DNA of 64,000 bases from Schistocephalus solidus (GCA_017591395.1 WEDG01001500.1:124001-188000); one strand, 5' to 3'. Numbered from the stretch's first letter, positions 46,021 to 57,206 are shown. Numbers and translations: made by a program. The notes: generated by a model from the sequence alone, not told the origin.

Positions 46021-46900
46021 CGTGACGAGCAGCCTGGGATTCGCATCGCCTACATAACTGACGGGCACCTTCTCAACAGTCGGCGTATGCAGGCTTCAAC
46101 GCGCGTGTCTACTGGTAGAGTTCATGTCTTGCTCTTCGCGGATGACTGCGCCCTTAACACCGTGGCGGAGGAGGACATGCAAAGGAGCCTGGACCTCTTC
46201 GCCGCAGACTGCGCCAATTTCTGATTAACAGTCAGTACAGCCATAACGGTTTTCATGCACCAGCGGCCACCCAGCGCGAAATACAATGCTCCCCAAATCA
46301 ATGTCAACCGTGCCCAACTCAAAACGTGGAAACCTTCGCTAATCTAGGAAGCACGCTGTCACGCAACACGAGAATCGATGACGAGGTTGCCCAACGGATC
46401 TCTAAAGCCAGTCTGGCCATCGGCCGGCTTCAGGCCTCCGTGTGGAATCGCCACGGTATTCACCTGAACACCAAACGGACGATATACAAGGCCGTCGTCT
46501 TGCCAACACTCCTTTACGGAGCGGAGACCTGGACCGTCTACTCGAACCAAGCCAGGAATCTGAATCACTTCCATCTCGGCTGCCTCCACAACAGACTGAA
46601 GCTGAGATGGCAAGACAGGATCCCTGAAACGGAAGTCCTAGAGCGGACTGGAATCCTCAGCATCCACGCCATTCTGAGGTATGTTCAACTGCGATAGAGC
46701 GGCCACCTGGTGCGAATGGACGACGAGCGTCAACCCAAACGACTTTTCTACGGAGATGTCGCTACGTGTGCTCGCCGAAAGGGAGGTCAAAAACGACGCT
46801 ACAAGGAAATTTTGAAGAAATCTCTGAAGCAGATGAAACTCAACCCGGTGACCTGGGAGGACCTCGCCCAGGATAGACCGGCATGGCGAAGATCCATGAA
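46020..46900 (+). pseudogene. Reverse transcriptase catalytic box and C-terminal domain, copy B
   Basis: The catalytic box reads [13 protein letters not shown] (FADD at about 46136-46147). A stop follows at ANF-stop near 46222. Then come [58 protein letters not shown] and [24 protein letters not shown] at 46695-46697 replaces the Trp codon expected before SGHLVRMDDE. GGQKRRYKEILKKSLKQM and the WEDLAQDRPAWR segment complete the thumb/connector. Confidence 0.9.
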
Positions 46901-47480
46901 GACTAGTGCAGCAATCTATGAGGCCAACTGGATCGCTGCCGCCAAGACCAAACGAGCGGCACGAAAGTCACCAGCACCCCAGACCAACCCCACAGACATC
47001 CAGGCCCATCCAACATGCCCACACTGTCAACGCATCTTCCGCGCGCGAATCGGCCTGGGCAGACATCTTCGGACGCAATGCACCAACACTCCGACAATTG
47101 CAACTTCTGCGTCAAATTCTGTCAACTCTCCTTCGGACTACCCCACCCTCACTCCTGGCATCAATTCCATTACTTCCACCATCATAGAGACCACATCCAA
47201 ATAGTCATCGCCTGTTACCCTCACTACCGCCGCCGTCACCACCACCACCAACAGCGATTGGGACACTCTCTTAAGCTGTCCTCAATGCGACCTCACATTC
47301 ACCTCACGCATCGGCCTGGTCGGTCACTTGTGAATCCATCGTACAGAGACTGGTGAACCAGTGCCTGGAGCACCAACACACAGCAGCGATCGCTGCCTCC
47401 ACTGCCCTCACTGTTCTCGTGCATTCACTCATCGCATGGGCCTATTCGGTCACATGACAGCGGAATTCACCGTAATGCCG
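46900..47480 (+). pseudogene. C-terminal C2H2 zinc-finger region, copy B
   Basis: Finger 1 is CPHCQRIFRARIGLGRHLRT with a final C (C2HC, about 47016-47081). It continues the frame of the RT C-terminus, so the fingers belong to the same polyprotein. After a Ser/Thr/Pro-rich stretch come finger 2, CPQCDLTFTSRIGLVGHL-stop-IHR (about 47281-47343), and finger 3, CPHCSRAFTHRMGLFGHM (about 47404-47457). Confidence 0.85.
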
Positions 47481-47779
47481 ACAGCACCGGCGTGACACAG
47501 AAAATTGACAGCATGTCGCGGGTAGTCAATATATGTTTGTTTACACCTTCCAAATCTTGGTGTGTTAAAACAAAAATATTAACACACCAATTTAATGCTA
47601 AGTCCTCTGGCAGAACACATCAAAAATTTGAAAATTCAAGAGACCATTTGGCTAGCCTACATCTGCTTTCGATAAATTATCTTCAGACTTGTGCATTTAT
47701 TTTGTTATTGAAATAATTAAGAAATACGAGCAAGTAGAAAAAAATTGTACTGTTGCTATGTTAGGGAGGAGGGGTGGGA

Positions 47780-48060
47780 TAAAAACAAAATTTCAGTCAG
47801 TGCCTTTTGAGTAGCGTCAGGGGAAGTGGTGGCCACCGGGACAGATAATTGTATGCGGGTGGCTGAAGTGGTGGCTTTGGGTCATGGCACCTACGGGGCC
47901 TGTATGAACTTCTTCTGTGCGCATAGGAACTGTTTGCGTAACCTGATTGCATCCGCTTCGGTCGTAGCTAACCGATACTCTCCAAATGCTTTTGGACAGC
48001 CTGAGGGGACCTGGTAAATCACTGGGAAGGCCCCTCTAGCCCCTATACACGGTGATATGT
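47780..48060 (-). pseudogene. Penelope-like element, C-terminal piece and 3' tail (5' side of split)
   Basis: The minus strand reads AFPVIYQVPSGCPKAFGEYR and LATTEADAIRLRKQFLCAQK, the Penelope-type C-terminus, then 3' untranslated sequence down to about 47780. A homologous tail is found at 62200-62400. It is separated from the rest of the element (48962-49890) by a 901 bp insertion and is in a different frame. Confidence 0.8.
48051..48060. repeat. 10-bp direct repeat bounding nested insertion, left
   Basis: GGTGATATGT, repeated exactly at 48962-48971, at the point where the PLE homology is interrupted. It is the likely target duplication. Confidence 0.7.
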
Positions 48061-48080
48061 ATTCTTTGATGAACGATTCA

Positions 48081-48436
48081 AGTGACCCAACGCCGTGCGC
48101 ATGTGGAACGGTGAGCCTCTCGGGTCCACATGCCCGTGCGTACCAGTGGCCCTCTGGTCCTCGATAATCCTGGCTGTCCACACCGGCCAATCATCTTCAA
48201 GGCTGACTCACACCTGACCTCGCTGGAGGCCCCGTGATGACGGCATAGCCTCACACACTGGACGTCGCAGACGCGGCGGTTGGACGATCTCTCGTCCGGC
48301 AGCCAACTTCATCCAACCCCTTCTGCGATAGTTTTGTACAGAATAAACTATCCTTCCAACTGGCGTCCCACTTCTTATCTCCTTCTATGGGACCGAGGCA
48401 GAAAGTCGTAGCGGCCAGGGCCTCCCTTATCAACTT
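48081..48436 (+). repeat. LTR-like dispersed repeat, copy 2 (356 bp)
   Basis: Matches 39115-39472 throughout, including GTGCGCATGTGGAACGGTGA, GCGGCGGTTGGACG and TTTTGTACAGAATAAACTAT. It lies inside the 901 bp insertion in the PLE. The leading TG of copy 1 is not conserved here (AGTGACC...), which weakens a strict LTR reading. Confidence 0.7.
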
Positions 48437-48450
48437 CGCCTGCTGCGGTA

Positions 48451-48748
48451 CGCTCACCGATCGCTAACGGAACTCACTCGTCCCGTGCAGTCTTGAGGCC
48501 CACTCTCGAGTCCCGCCAGCAACCACACAGCGGCTAGTAGTATAATGGGCAGCTGAATATTTGGGTTATGTATGACTGACTGACAACGGCTATTAAGCTA
48601 GAAATGGCCATTTCTGTCTCCTTTGTCTTTTTTCTGCAATATTCATCTGCTTATTCTACTACTACCCGCTGTATGGCTGCCGGCGGGGCTCGAGAGTGAG
48701 CCTCAGGGCAGAACGGAACGAGTGAGTCCTGTTAGCGACCGGTGAACG
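48451..48748. repeat. Gapless foldback: two 111-bp arms with SINE-tail loop
   Basis: Arms 48451-48561 and 48638-48748 align as reverse complements without gaps, with about 19 mismatches in 111. The 76 bp loop (48562-48637) is the SINE tail (GGGTTATGTATGACTGACTG...). A single related arm occurs at about 53579-53670, next to a SINE head. Confidence 0.85.
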
Positions 48749-48794
48749 TCAAGCAATGAATGCAGTTAATATTCCTGATGTAAACCGGCACGAC

Positions 48795-48961
48795 AACGAG
48801 CCCGTGGCTCAAGGGTTAGAGCGTTGAACTTCTGATCAATAGGCCGCGGGTTCGATCTCCCTGTGGTGCACCACCTAGGGTTGGGTATGACTGGCTGGCG
48901 ACAGCTAGCAAGCCAGAAAAGGCCATTCTAGTCTTCCTTGTCTTTGCTGGCAATATTCCAA
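48795..48961 (+). mobile_element. tRNA-derived SINE, head and tail
   Basis: The head resembles a tRNA: GAGCCCGTGGCTCAAGGG with an A-box-like TGGCTCAAGGG (about 48805-48815), a 17-nt anticodon-arm region and a B box GGGTTCGATCTCC (about 48848-48860). The tail TTGGGTATGACTGGCTGGCG...GCCAGAAAAGGCC...CTTGTCTTTG is shared with the other copies. It ends CAATATTCCAA immediately before GGTGATATGT. Pol III boxes plus a shared unique tail define a tRNA-type SINE. It is not a functional tRNA gene; the acceptor stem does not pair. Confidence 0.75.
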
Positions 48962-49890
48962 GGTGATATGTGTCTACCATATGCGCGAGAATAGAGCTAT
49001 TTACGTTCTGTATTTTACCTTTTCCTAACCATTGTGCAAGGTGTTCTCTTATCCTTTCGGACAAATACCGGCTCGTGCGACCAATGTATTCTGTCTCACA
49101 GGAGCAGGCAAATGAATAAATGTACATAGAGGTGTCTGCGCTGGCAGTTTGTCCTTGCCTTCACCTTATAGGATGGGAGTAGACGGGAACAGTACATGGG
49201 TGACCATCGCTGGAAATGTGCTTGATACAGCTTGACTTAAACGCCTTCTTAAAAGTTCAGTTAGTGCGTCCTCTTGAACTGGGACTCGGATAAAAAGCCT
49301 TTTCTTGTCTAGCACCGGGGGCTTTGGTGGTCTTTCGGCCACGTTCTTCGCAAGAAATCGCTCTGGGCACCCGTTCTGTCAAAAAACGCTTTCTACAACC
49401 GTAAATTCTCTTTCAGTGCTGTCAGCCAATAAGATCCTTTTCACCATTTGTATCAAGCCGCGCACTAAATTACGCTTAAAATTTAGCAGAACGAACTCCC
49501 GAACTTTGTATATTGCCCGGGCCACGTCTTCTTACGAGAGACGCTATGCCAAATACTGCTGCCGAATCTTCTAGTCCGAAGCACGTCCAGAAAAGGGAGC
49601 GATCCGGGATGTTCTTCTTCCAGTGTGACTTTGAGTGACGGGTGCGCCGGATTTATGGTATCCATTATAGCTGAAATGTCAGCTTGTTCAAATGCAACCG
49701 CGAATATATAATTCACGTAGCGCCTATAATATGTCGAACTATTTATCTGGCAACAGAGCTGTGAAGCTTCCAGCTTTCCAGTGAATCTGTTTGCCAGAAG
49801 AGGGTCAAGGGGCGAGCCCATATCCGCGCCGTCCAACTGCCTATATAGGTTCCTGTTTAATATGAAATGCATATTAAGATAGATAATTTT
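48962..49890 (-). pseudogene. Penelope-like element: RT palm to GIY-YIG (3' side of split)
   Basis: The minus strand from 49872 reads RQLDGADMGSPLDPLLANRF, then YYRRYVNYIFAV (the YVDD box with both Asp lost), LPFLDVLR and SRKKTWPGQYTKF. The linker at about 49480-49200 resembles NVAERPPKPPVLDKKRLFIR. The GIY-YIG nuclease is at 49127-48966: YSFACSCETEYIGRTSRYLS, then ERIREHLAQWLGKG and SSILAHMVDT. The nuclease start keeps the EYIG half and an Arg/Glu pair. The RT is 5'-truncated near 49890 and catalytically dead. Confidence 0.9.
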
Positions 49891-49899
49891 GAAAGTTGG

Positions 49900-51240
49900 A
49901 TTCGACCCCTTGAAAACAATGTGATTTTCACCTGATTTTCATTGACGCAAGATCAAATTTTCCGGTTTCAGTAGGGATTTGTTTGAACCTTTGTCAGCTT
50001 ATATTACTGTCCTTTTATAACACAACGCACGCAAACAATAAGTTTTACCCGTGATACTAACTAGTTTTGGGCATTACTTGCATATCCGGAAACGTCCGAT
50101 TTCACCCAAAGGTGGACTGTCTTTCTCCAATAAAGCAGAGTTAGTATGCATTCTTCTTTATTCAAAGGCTTCTAGTGCCCCAAATTAATTCGACAAACAA
50201 ACAACAACAGCAAATGCATGCCGAACTACCTACCCAAATTTTGATACCGACCTTTCAGGGAGTAGATAATCTACTGTATTTCAACATGGGTCACCGAGTG
50301 GTTTTGCCAGTGGGGTATCGGTTACTGGGTTACTGCGGCAGTGCGATGTCGGAATTAATAGCCAGTTGAATGACACCTCAGCCCTGTGCGCCTAGAAAAA
50401 CCTTCCTGTAGTTTCCAACCGGGGCGGCACAGTGTGTATCCACATGATTCACCTATTGAGCTAATGGGTTATCCCTGTCGCTGGCACGAACCCTGGCTAC
50501 GCGCATCCTAGTAGTCACTGGACCCTCTTTTATTGTCCCTGAGCCCTAATGTGGCTTCAGGACCTAACATCTGCAAGACCATCGCATACACCATGCGGAG
50601 GTCATCCTGGCAAGGAATGGGACATTGACGTCCTTTTGCCCGTACAGAAGAACATTGCGATTTTATGGGAAACATGTAAGCAGTACGTTTGTGGCTGCAT
50701 ATATGAAATGGGGTACAGGTTGAATTGGGAGAGGGATCAGGAAGCCCTCAAGTTGTCCAGTCGTAAACAACGAACTCTTCATATCCGACTGTTCCCCCCT
50801 AGGCCAGGCAAGGGACCGAAACGAGGACTGAAGACAACTTTTTGCTGTAAGAGTGGAAAAAAAGTTAGCCAGGTTAGGGACACGGACGAGTAAGGTAGTG
50901 AAGAAGTAAGTCTACTTGCGGTCTGCAATGAGTCGCTGACGGAGAGCTGAACTTAGTAATTTAGGTAGGGAGCGCTAATTTTGTTATTTATACACAATCT
51001 TTTTAGTTATTCCATTTGTTACGCATTTTCTAGACTAGCCCTTATTTATGCTTGTTCAGGCTTCTGATTATTAGCGGTTATGCGGTCGGTACACTCCTAA
51101 ACTTATGCAGGTGTCGTTTTCATTAACTGACTTTTACCGATTGCAGTTGTTCTCTGTGGGCATCGTCAAAATCATGGTCCTTTCTGGCGTGGCAGTTTTG
51201 CTTGGTTAAGTTCAAAGTGCCGTTAGCGTGGGATCGGACT
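49900..51240. other. No recognisable gene
   Basis: One 114-codon frame (50549-50893, +) is Lys/Arg-rich near its end, with no known motif. Nothing else is recognised. Confidence 0.4.
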
Positions 51241-51262
51241 ATCGATCGTCGTGACGCGCTAA

Positions 51263-51278
51263 CCCCCCCCCCCCCCCC
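51263..51278. repeat. Poly(C) run
   Basis: Sixteen consecutive C. Similar G/C homopolymers occur at about 53963-53976 (G), 55183-55203 (C with one A) and 55915-55930 (C). Confidence 0.9.
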
Positions 51279-51294
51279 TCCGTCCTCCCTCATC

Positions 51295-51480
51295 TCCCCG
51301 ACAGGACATTGGAACAGCAACCACAGGAATGGAGGTGTCTGCGCTAACTTGAACGAAAAACAGAGTTAGGGTTGAGGGAAGGGTTACTGCTAAGATTAGG
51401 ATTAGGATTGTACATAAGGTTACACAACAGGAATATTTACCTTTACAAAGTCACCCGTATTACGGGGGTGTTCCTATTTC
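51295..51480 (+). mobile_element. Possible worn TTAGGG-core element
   Basis: GACAGGACATTGGAACAGCA, TGTCTGCGCTAACTTGAACG, GTTAGGGTTGAGGGAAGGGT and GATTAGGATTAGGATTGTAC, then ACACAACAGGAATATTTACC, follow the module order of the family. Identity is weak and the ends are not defined. A still weaker TTAGGG-like patch lies at 56105-56190. Confidence 0.35.
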
Positions 51481-51489
51481 ACTATTTTG

Positions 51490-52984
51490 ACTGCGAATTG
51501 GGCCCAAAAACGATTCGCATCTTACTTTCAGTTTGAAGAGAAGATAACTTGGACCTACGACTGCAGCTCGTACTAGTTGCTTGAGGCGAGTGATCGTAAC
51601 AAGACAAGTAGAGCCTTGACTCGCGTGAAAAATTGTCTGATGGTGATAATTTTCCACCGAAATATGTAGCTTGGCTATTGGAGAAGACATATTTAAGCCT
51701 GCATGACGTTCTCATTGGGTCGACATAAATATGCAGTGGGTTATAAAAATATGCATAGTACTTGGCGGAAAAACTTAAACCAACAAAAACGAACCGCACG
51801 GTGGTCGGGAAACATTAGAATAAGGTGCCAATGTGAGGGACCTAAGTCTCCATGGAAAGACTCTCTTCTCCCTCCGTATTTTATCTCTCTGCCGACAGCG
51901 TGTCAATGACTGAAACTGCCAGCTGTATCTGCAAATTCATTGAAATTTGGCAAAATAAAGTAATCATTCTGCTAAAACTTTATACTTTATAATTGACCCG
52001 ATCGGTTGACGAATATCTTTTGGATATTTATTGGGAGATTTCTTTGGCCAGAGATGGCAGGAGGTTTTAAAATTGTGCGTTTTTAAAAAAAAATTAAAAA
52101 ATCATAATTTATTATGACAAACATAGTCTGATTGTCCTTTTAATTATCAGTGGCAAGGACTAATTAAAATCTTGTCAAAACAAATCATAAGCGCAAGTAA
52201 TCACAGATGAGTTATTAGATAAGACATCTGACAATTTATGAAAAAAACTTCATAAGTGTTTAGTTCAAGAGTCATGCAGAAATACCGCGGTCTAACCAAC
52301 AAAGCAGAATGGAATTTTTATAACTTCTCACTAAGAAGAAGACGCGATCACCGAAACAATTTTTATTTCCTGATTTTTCTGAGTTCATTCGTTAAATTCT
52401 CCTGGCATCTTCAATCATCACTATTCAGGAGATATCATTATGACGTAGGCTAAAACTACAGTTTTTGTTCGAGAAACGAATTATGTAACTTGGAACACAT
52501 AAGTAGTCAAAATCGGGCGAAGTTCGGAGTGAAAGAGTATTCTAGTGGAATGTAGCTCCACAGCTTATGATACACTCGGCATCGCAGATGAGTTTTGATA
52601 TCCAGTCTGTGAATAAAGCGAGAATAATGGTAATCTCCGATCGAGCATCAGCAGCAGTGATTGCGTCATATTTCAGTGATAGCCCTTTTGTTATATTTTT
52701 TTTAAATTTATACACAAATGTTTTTACCATGAGTTGCATTTGTTCCGCCACTCAAGCACCTATCAGTTTCCATTCTCTGATGCCTTCCCAAGTTGAGGAG
52801 CTCTGAGAAAAGTTTTACCGAGGAAAGGCCAACTTGTACAGCACTTATAATCCTATAATTTATTAATACTCAGACAGGCACATAAGTTAATTAGCCATTT
52901 GGTCATCGAGAATAAGATTGTTTGCTTGGCGGACAATATTGCGGCTGGAGTGAAGAGACTGACAAACACTACGTCCTCTTCTTC

Positions 52985-53016
<32 letters not shown>

Positions 53017-53380
53017 CTTCTTTTTCTTCTTCTTCTTTCTTCTTCTTCTTCTTCATACTGTCCGGGAGGGTAGCTGAGTAAGCATGCTGATCTGCTGTAA
53101 ATATGTTAGAAAATGAACTTGCTCAACCAGATTACCTTTCCAGGACCTCTATATGAGGCCCTTTCCAGCAATTAAGAAACGAACTCGGTTCTGAGATTAC
53201 CTCCCTTTATGCACCCAGAATAAATACAGACTAGTCATCTTCAGTCCTGCCTGTGGTGCAGGATATGATGGCCTAGGGAATCGGTACATAGACATGAGGA
53301 TGAGAGAAAATACATTAGCATGGCTTGAAGAAGGCGAAAAGCATGCAATATACAGCTTTCTACTATGGTATCCGACAGAC
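51490..53380. other. No recognisable gene; includes a (CTT)n array
   Basis: AT-rich with short frames. A CTT/TTC trinucleotide array occupies about 52976-53055 and accounts for the poly-Ser and poly-Glu/Lys frames there. Confidence 0.5.
52976..53055 (+). repeat. (CTT)n microsatellite
   Basis: About 80 bp of CTT/TTC repeats with a few interruptions. Confidence 0.95.
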
Positions 53381-53399
53381 CATGGCCAGCAAGAAAGTT

Positions 53400-53560
53400 T
53401 GACAGATAGCCTATGGAGTTTCAGTGGTGTACGAGGCAGACTGGAAGGCCATTTCCTCGTTTCTTAGTCGTTGTCAGCCAGCCATACCCAACCCCAGGTG
53501 TTGCTCAAACCCACGACCGGTTGGTTAGAAGTTTTACGCTCTAACCATTGTCTTCGTCGT
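53400..53560 (-). mobile_element. tRNA-derived SINE, minus strand
   Basis: Reverse-complemented, it reads ATGGTTAGAGCGTAAAACTT, GTCGTGGGTTTGAGCAACAC (B-box-like) and GGGGTTGGGTATGGCTGGCT, then a tail with GAAATGGCC. Head and tail match 48795-48961. It is preceded, in its own orientation, by a 92 bp arm (53579-53670) related to the foldback arms at 48.5 and 48.7 kb. Confidence 0.7.
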
Positions 53561-53578
53561 TAATGTTCCTCTGCCTAT

Positions 53579-53670
53579 AATACTAGTCGCTGTGCGGCTG
53601 CTGCCGGGGTTCGAGAGTGAGCCCCAAAGCAGTACAGGACTAGTGAGTTCCATAACCGGTGTTATAAGCG
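53579..53670 (+). repeat. Single arm related to the 48.5-kb foldback
   Basis: ACTAGTCGCTGTGCGGCTGC, GGGTTCGAGAGTGAGCCCCA and GACTAGTGAGTTCC match the right foldback arm (48660-48735). Confidence 0.7.
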
Positions 53671-53679
53671 TCATTTCGT

Positions 53680-56600
53680 GCGTGTCTAACCGCAACGACG
53701 AGGGTGATGAACCAAATCCAGTCAGCTGGACGCTCCTATGCAGATTTGAACGAAACACTCGCCCAACTACTTCCGAAGTTCTCTTAACCCTCCACCCTAG
53801 GAGGAATGTGAGAACCTGACAATATACCCGCATTTCGTTTATTTATAGTCTGTGTTTTTGTCTTGACGTATACTTGCCTTGACCTAGGGGTGATCTTCTT
53901 AGATCATCAAGCGGTCTCTTGCTTTTAAAAAATAAACTCGAGAAAAACTAGCTTTCTCAAAGGGAAGGGGGGGGGGGTGGACAGATTTAAAATAATCACT
54001 GTTGTTGACTTTCAATCGGAGATGAGTTTTGTTCTGATTTCTGCAGGACATAATTAGTCTTGAGATAAACGATGGGATAAGGAAAAGGACTGATTGATAA
54101 AAAATAATAAAGTAGCTGTCAACTTCCAAGACCGAGGTTTCTCATTGCGTTAAATAAAACTACAAAATAAACACGCAGCTTTACTGGCACTGGTGACAGT
54201 ATAATAGTCTCAACAGATAATCTTGCTCAGAGAACGAGTATAATACCACCTAGTATATAGGATTAACTTCCACCAAGGGCAGCTCATTATTTCAAGTGGG
54301 CAAGTAGGCAATTCAAGACGTCCAGCTGTCAAGCCGCATCTTAAAATGACATAAGGCTTATTTCGGAGAAATAATTCTGTCCAAGTTTGCAGGCTTAAGC
54401 CGCCTGCGTAAACTTCAGAATACCATGCCTTCTAAAAGTGGAAATTGCCCTGCTCTACGCGATTTAAACCTGATTCGATGACTTGGGTGACGTCACACGC
54501 CGCGAAAGTTGACTCGTAAGCTATCTAACAAACGTTCTGCCAGTTGATGTTATTTAAAACGATACATGCGGCTGCCGGGTTAGGATTAAGTTGAATCCCC
54601 AGGCGTAATTTTAATTTTACAGTGTGCAAGAACCAACAATCGGCCTTATCTGAGCTCCGAATTCAGTGCCGCCCCTCCAAGTAATGCAAACAAAGAACCC
54701 GTTCGTTGGGTTGGCCGCCCACCCAGTGCCTCTGGCGTCGGTGCGTGATTGGCCTACCACAAAGGACGCTTGCTATTTGATGGCTCATGCACGAGGTCAA
54801 AGGCCGCAGGCTGGAGGTCGTGCCCCCATTGGTGGAAACCCTGTGATAGTCGTGGCAGCCACGATTGCGTTCTTTTACGCTTTTCGACAACGTACAAGCG
54901 AGCCAACGACACGAAAACTGACTGACCCACAGCACTGAACTTTGACAACATTGCATTAAGATTCTGCTATTTAACCAAATATTAAGCGCGTCCCTTCAGG
55001 CATATTTTGAAGCGAGGAAATATAGACTGAGGGTTTGTGTATTCGCAGTTCAAATTGAACCAGAAAAGTATTTGGATTGCTACTACCTCAGAACCTCGGT
55101 CCTTGTCTGCAAAGGACACGTAAAATTTTGTGTCTTTACTTCACTCTGTGAACACGCACGAATAGGTGGCTGTTGTATTTTACCCCCCCACCCCCCCCCC
55201 CCCAAGGATATCAGAATTTCTAACTAAGTCTTAGTGTGCAGGTTCCACCACCTTATCAGGAACTATTGGATGGATAAAAAACGTGTCACTTTCTTGGGGG
55301 AAAGTTCACTGACAAGATGCCTCGAAAGCCCTCAGAGTATATGCTTCATTTTGACAAGAATTTGGTTGAGCTAATTAAGCCATGAATAAAAATCATGCAA
55401 AATAATCGCTTGCGCTGCATGCAACAACTAGAAACCGTGACTCTCACGGAAATGCCCCATGTTCGGCATGCAGAGAGAATTTACAGATGAACGAGACTCA
55501 GAAGTGAACTTGGGTTAGAAATTAATCGAAACCAGAATGATCCGATAAGTGCAACATCTGCACCGTGCCATCAGTTATGTTGTACAGGAGGTTAACCATT
55601 GCACTCTTAGTCGAACGCAAATGAGGTCTGTTTGACGACAGCAAGAAAGTCTATCTCGAGTGTGAGAGGAAATAACATTGAATGAACCAAGGCAGGGTCG
55701 GAAAACTGTCGGTCGCAGGGAACCTATATTAATATACTCTAATGCCTGATTCTGTCGGGTTCAATGCTGCATCGTACTACCTTCCCAAGGATTGTATGGA
55801 GTTACCGTAGTCTTTGCAAAGAGGAGTGGTAGACGTGATTTTAAAGTTAAATTGTCGTAGTTTATCCAATGCTTTATGATTTGACTTCGCGTAAAAGTTG
55901 TGCCGCAACCCTTGCCCCCCCCCCACCCCACCTACTGTCGAAAGTCTCTTAAACACTAGTTTTTCAGTTGGTCAGTAAATCATGGCTAATTTTACACTTT
56001 TTAAATCTCGGTTCAGCACAATGGTTCAAGGGCAAGACAGCTGCTTTGACACAACGAACATTTACTTCACAATTCTAACATAAAGGTGGCTTAAACAGTT
56101 AGGGAATCATGACCAGAGGTCAGTTAGGGTTATGGTAAGTCTTATGAGGGTTAGTGTCAGATATAGGGTTGAAGCTAGGAGAAGGAGTTTAGCTCGAGGC
56201 CACCTTTGGTAGAGGGTGTCCATATTTCCTTGTCAGACGAAGATAAAAATCAACGAGTGTGCTGGGATCAACCTCGACTGTTACCATATTTACAGTAGCT
56301 GGTCTAATTCTTGAAATCTTATGGATTTCATGCGTTACGGTTCTTTACACGAAATCCCCCAAAAGTGTAACATAAATAAATAATCGATCGTTAGGAAAAA
56401 TAAGGCTTACTATGGTTTACAAATTAATATTATATTGTCTAGAAATACTATTTTTTTAGAAAATCTACGAATTACTAAAAGGTGAAAAAATCGATCCAGT
56501 TGAGTAAACTGCAGTTTAAAATGTATAGGAAGCCTGTTCATGCAACTAAACGAGTGAATAAAGCAGCAAAAGTAGAATTAATTTGAATATAGTCTTTTTC

Positions 56601-57190
56601 AGTTTTTTTCGCATGCATATTCCTCTAGCTTAAGCGCAACGTAAAGTATGTCCGTCATCAAGCGGCCTAACATGCGAGTGTATCCTACAACACCGTTTCA
56701 CGAGAATTGGTAGTTTTTCTTCCGTTTGTACATTGTCTTAGATGCGTTTGACCAAGGAAAACAGATTTCCGCTTGATTGCGCTGATAGGAACGTCACAGG
56801 AGTATAACATTTCATTAGCTGACATGTTCACAGGCAGGTCACTGACTAATAAATTAAAAAAGATTCGTCAGGTGCAATCGTAAACGTACCATTTGGCGTA
56901 TATAAAGATGACTTTCCATTGTTAAATTTCTTTATAACTATTTCGGGTTTTCTATTACGATGAGTTTCAGTTCGTCTTTGAAAATGTGGTGAATTCCTTA
57001 GGATTTTCAGTTTCTTCAGTAGACTGCCCATAAATGTACATCTCGTTGGATGTGTTTAGTAAAACCTTCAAAATAAGATATTTCTTTAAAGCATTTACCG
57101 AAGTAGTGACTTTTTTGGATATTCTTTCTAATGCAGATGGCCGTCTGGGTTATATTTATAGACGCACTCCAACATACAACTCGATTTAGA
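53680..57190. other. No recognisable gene
   Basis: Mostly AT-rich with homopolymer G and C runs. A GC-richer patch at 54660-54950 has open frames on both strands (97 and 90 codons) and CCAAT-type pentamers (ATTGG near 54748 and 54828), but no recognisable product. A weak TTAGGG-like patch lies at 56105-56190. Confidence 0.4.
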
Positions 57191-57203
57191 GAAAAATGAA
57201 CGT

Positions 57204-57206
<3 letters not shown>

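Larger units (their letters stand above)
43940..47500 (+). mobile_element. Non-LTR retrotransposon copy B (endonuclease-RT-zinc-finger family), better preserved
   Basis: Collinear with copy A (18780-22560) from leader to zinc fingers, and less damaged. The left limit is uncertain; the GC-rich leader may extend upstream to about 43.7 kb. The right end lies after the last finger near 47460-47500, where GC falls sharply. Several long frames survive: endonuclease start to connector (43978-44709), RT (45110-45823), and RT C-terminus plus fingers (46326-47204). Stops and a large endonuclease deletion make it inactive. Confidence 0.92.

Noticed and set aside
48798..48872. A functional tRNA gene
   Set aside because: A and B boxes are recognisable but the ends do not form an acceptor stem, and the sequence continues into the shared SINE tail.
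52853..53056. A Lys/Glu-rich or Ser-rich small protein
   Set aside because: Generated by the (CTT)n microsatellite.
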